A stretch of 64,000 nt of DNA, from contig NZ_PTIV01000008.1 of NCBI RefSeq assembly GCF_002934325.1, positions 51,621-115,620 on the forward strand, read 5' to 3'. Within the stretch, counting starts at the first letter, position 1; each line of letters starts with the position of its first letter. Positions 61,887 to 64,000 of the stretch are shown here, piece by piece. Below the pieces are notes generated by a model that was given only the letters and a program-made list of their open reading frames with translations, did no database searches and was not told the DNA's origin. Made by a program: the position numbers and the translations under genes. The stretch is from Marinobacter persicus. Lineage in GTDB: Bacteria; Pseudomonadota; Gammaproteobacteria; Pseudomonadales; Oleiphilaceae.

Positions 61887-62414
61887 ATGTTTTACAGTCT
61901 TGATAACCGCGTGCCCGAAAAGCAGGGCGAGGGCCAGTTTGTTGCCCCCAATGCCAGTGTTATAGGCAGTGTCAAACTGCTGGAGAATGCCAGCGTCTGG
62001 TTTAATGTGGTGATTCGTGGTGATAACGATCTGATTACCATTGGCCCCGAATCCAACATTCAGGATGGTTCTGTGCTGCATACCGATGCCGGTATTCCTC
62101 TCACTGTTGGCCGGGGTGTCACTGTGGGCCATAAAGTCATGCTTCATGGCTGCGAGGTGGGTGATTACTCATTGATCGGTATCAATGCCGTAGTACTTAA
62201 CGGGGCAAAGATTGGCAAGCACTGTCTCATCGGTGCCAATACCCTGATACCGGAAGGCATGGAAGTGCCGGACGGCTCCCTGGTTGTTGGCTCGCCAGGC
62301 AAGATCAAGCGGGAATTGACGGACGAGCAGAAAAAGATGCTGGAACTCAGCGCCGCGCACTATGTGGAAAATGCCAGCCGTTATGTGGCCAACCTCAAGC
62401 CGGTCGATTTATAA
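61887..62414 (+). CDS. Gamma-carbonic-anhydrase-like hexapeptide protein (YrdA family)
   Basis: 175 aa left-handed beta-helix made of hexapeptide repeats ([43 protein letters not shown]). The three zinc His of gamma carbonic anhydrases fit VLHTD and [10 protein letters not shown]. Activity of YrdA-like members as carbonic anhydrases is doubtful. A helical tail follows ([24 protein letters not shown]). ATG 61887 has cggagga upstream. It is in an apparent operon with the Nudix, DUF1289 and purT genes. Confidence 0.9.
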   Translation: MFYSLDNRVPEKQGEGQFVAPNASVIGSVKLLENASVWFNVVIRGDNDLITIGPESNIQDGSVLHTDAGIPLTVGRGVTVGHKVMLHGCEVGDYSLIGINAVVLNGAKIGKHCLIGANTLIPEGMEVPDGSLVVGSPGKIKRELTDEQKKMLELSAAHYVENASRYVANLKPVDL

Positions 62415-62416
62415 CC

Positions 62417-62599
62417 ATGAAGACTTCCGATAAAGTTCGTTCTCCCTGTGTGAGCGTGTGTGCCCTGGACGAAGATGACATCTGCATCGGTTGTCATCGT
62501 AGTGGAGACGAAATTCTTCGTTGGACGTCAATGACGAACGAAGAGCGCCGGGACGTTCTGCGTCTGGTGGCAGAACGGGAAAAGAAAGTCGCGTTATGA
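62417..62599 (+). CDS. DUF1289 small Cys-rich protein
   Basis: 60 aa with the DUF1289 pattern SPCVSVCALDEDDICIGCHRSGDEILRW, four Cys that probably bind zinc or an iron-sulfur centre. Function unknown; the family is frequent in proteobacteria. It starts two bases after the previous stop, without room for an independent leader, so it is translated from the same message. Confidence 0.88.
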   Translation: MKTSDKVRSPCVSVCALDEDDICIGCHRSGDEILRWTSMTNEERRDVLRLVAEREKKVAL

Positions 62600-62620
62600 C
62601 CAATAAGGACAGATATTGAG

Positions 62621-63823
62621 ATGAGCAACAACCAACAGGGCGTACGTATCGGCACACCGTTTTCACCCGGCGCTACTCGGGTTTTGATGTGTGGCGCAGG
62701 GGAACTGGGAAAGGAAGTGGTTATTGAGCTTCAGCGTTTTGGCGTGGAAGTCATTGCCGTTGACCGTTACGAGCATGCTCCGGCCATGCAGGTGGCGCAC
62801 CGCAGTCACGTGGTGAATATGCTGGATGGTGCCGCTTTGCGGGCGGTGGTCGAGTCTGAAAAGCCCGACCTCATTGTCCCTGAAATAGAGGCCATTGCCA
62901 CTGACGAACTGGTTAAGCTGGAAAAGGAAGGCTACCGGGTTGTGCCCACGGCAAGAGCGGTCAACCTGACCATGAACCGTGAAGGAATTCGGCGCCTTGC
63001 GGCAGAAGAGCTGGAGCTGCCCACATCACCGTATCGGTTTGCCGGAACCTACGAGGAATATCGGGCGGCCGTGGAAGCGGTGGGCCTGCCTCTGGTTGTA
63101 AAACCCGTCATGAGTTCCTCTGGCAAGGGCCAAAGCACCGTGAAGGATGAGAGCGAGGTAGACGAAGCATGGAATTACGCCCAAAGCGGTGGGCGTGCTG
63201 GTAAGGGGCGTGTCATTGTCGAGGGTTTCATCGACTTCGATTATGAAATTACCTTGCTGACCGTCAAACACCGTGACGGCATCAGCTTCTGCGATCCGAT
63301 TGGTCATCGCCAGGAGGATGGCGACTACCGGGAGTCCTGGCAGCCGCATCCGATGTCGGATAAGGCATTGGAAAGGGCCACCGACATTGCCCGGGCTATA
63401 GTTGGCGATCTTGGCGGTTATGGGATCTACGGGGTTGAGCTGTTTGTGAAAGGTGACGATGTATGGTTCTCCGAGGTATCTCCGCGCCCTCATGACACCG
63501 GCCTGGTCACGCTCATTTCTCAGGATATATCAGAGTTTGCCTTACATGCGCGGGCTATCCTGGGCTTGCCCGTTCCGGCTATCCGCCAACTGGGGCCGGC
63601 GGCCTCAGCGGTCATCCTGCCCGAAGGTGACTCCACGGACGTCACTTATGCAGGTCTGGAGTCCGCGCTGTCTCAGCCCGATACACAGTTGCGCCTGTTT
63701 GGTAAGCCGGAGCTGAATGGTCGGCGGCGCATGGGAGTTGCCCTTGCCAAAGGGGACGATCTGGCGAGTGCCCGGCATCGGGCGACAATGGTGGCCGGTC
63801 TGGTTAAGGTTGAATTGGGTTAG
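62621..63823 (+). CDS. purT: Formate-dependent phosphoribosylglycinamide formyltransferase PurT
   Basis: 400 aa ATP-grasp enzyme that makes formyl-GAR from GAR, formate and ATP, an alternative to folate-dependent PurN. Conserved parts: [68 protein letters not shown] (ATP binding), [34 protein letters not shown]. The ATG at 62621 follows an agatattgag stretch. It is the last gene before the rRNA operon. Confidence 0.95.
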   Translation: MSNNQQGVRIGTPFSPGATRVLMCGAGELGKEVVIELQRFGVEVIAVDRYEHAPAMQVAHRSHVVNMLDGAALRAVVESEKPDLIVPEIEAIATDELVKLEKEGYRVVPTARAVNLTMNREGIRRLAAEELELPTSPYRFAGTYEEYRAAVEAVGLPLVVKPVMSSSGKGQSTVKDESEVDEAWNYAQSGGRAGKGRVIVEGFIDFDYEITLLTVKHRDGISFCDPIGHRQEDGDYRESWQPHPMSDKALERATDIARAIVGDLGGYGIYGVELFVKGDDVWFSEVSPRPHDTGLVTLISQDISEFALHARAILGLPVPAIRQLGPAASAVILPEGDSTDVTYAGLESALSQPDTQLRLFGKPELNGRRRMGVALAKGDDLASARHRATMVAGLVKVELG

Positions 63824-63880
63824 GTTAGGGCCCATTTATACGTGGAAACCGAAGCGACAGAAGTTTTTCCGAAAAGGTCG

Positions 63881-63908
63881 TTGACAGGAAAACTGCGGTC
63901 TGTAGAAT
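63881..63908 (+). promoter_or_regulatory. rRNA operon promoter
   Basis: TTGACA (63881-63886) and TAGAAT (63903-63908) are spaced by 16 bases, followed by a GCGC discriminator-like start region, the pattern of rrn P1 promoters under stringent control. The upstream 40 bases include a short AT-rich tract. Downstream, ctgcttgaaagttttaaag resembles the leader antitermination region. The 16S rRNA gene itself lies past base 64000. Confidence 0.75.
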
Positions 63909-64000
63909 GCGCATCTCTTTCGAGGGGCAGGCCACTTCGGTGGGGTGTTTCTCGGCTGTTAACTGCTTGAAAGTTTTAAAGAAAAGCGTTTTACAGTTTC

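Overview
The window looks like a chromosomal segment from a marine gammaproteobacterium, most likely Marinobacter or a close relative. This is inferred from Pseudomonas-like gene neighbourhoods (rnt-pyrC-motY; mtaD-ubiG-mupP-yciK with divergent mtnA; purL next to mltF), moderately GC-rich codon use, sigma-54 control of catabolism and a sodium-type motor protein. No prophage, IS element or CRISPR array was seen.

Layout. 1-4500: a secreted-protein fragment, a CANT1-like apyrase, a PhoD-like phosphatase and a cation/Ca2+ exchanger. 4501-10750: a decaying accessory stretch with a 24-aa membrane peptide, an apparent antiporter remnant, a histone-deacetylase-like amidohydrolase, a frameshifted FUSC protein, an SLC13-type permease, an ABM-domain membrane protein and an Aer-like energy-taxis receptor that has lost its middle. 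10751-25844: a complete phenol/methylphenol meta-cleavage island in the classical dmp order, with the sigma-54 activator dmpR divergent from dmpKLMNOP (multicomponent phenol hydroxylase), dmpQ, dmpB and dmpCDEFGHI, followed by an outer-membrane protein of the phenol/MetA-degradation family. 25865-31648: a ketopantoate-reductase-like gene, an OadG-like mini-protein, a thioesterase, a LysR/FMN-reductase/DoxX/LigB-dioxygenase group that may handle quinones or catechols, and a tandem glycine riboswitch before a TRIC-type transporter.

31658-63823 is mostly housekeeping: tRNA-Arg(CCU), an M16 protease, rnt, pyrC, motY, a second HDAC-like protein, a Pat-type NDP-forming acyl-CoA synthetase/GNAT fusion, rdgC, yaaA, yciK, mupP, ubiG, mtaD, mtnA, prc, a DUF349 protein, recX, mltF, purL, two Nudix hydrolases, a gamma-carbonic-anhydrase-like protein and purT. 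The last 120 bases carry an apparent rRNA-operon promoter, with the 16S gene just beyond the edge.

How it works together. DmpR carries the phenol-pocket and zinc residues known from MopR, and would activate the -24/-12 promoter at 12756-12771 from UAS-like sites about 125-165 bp upstream. Phenol is hydroxylated to catechol by DmpKLMNOP and cleaved by DmpB, with DmpQ reactivating DmpB. The ring-fission product is then taken by DmpCDEFGHI to pyruvate and acetyl-CoA. A near-perfect DmpR-type palindrome and a candidate sigma-54 promoter lie in front of the broken Aer-like gene, which suggests that taxis was once co-induced with catabolism and then lost.
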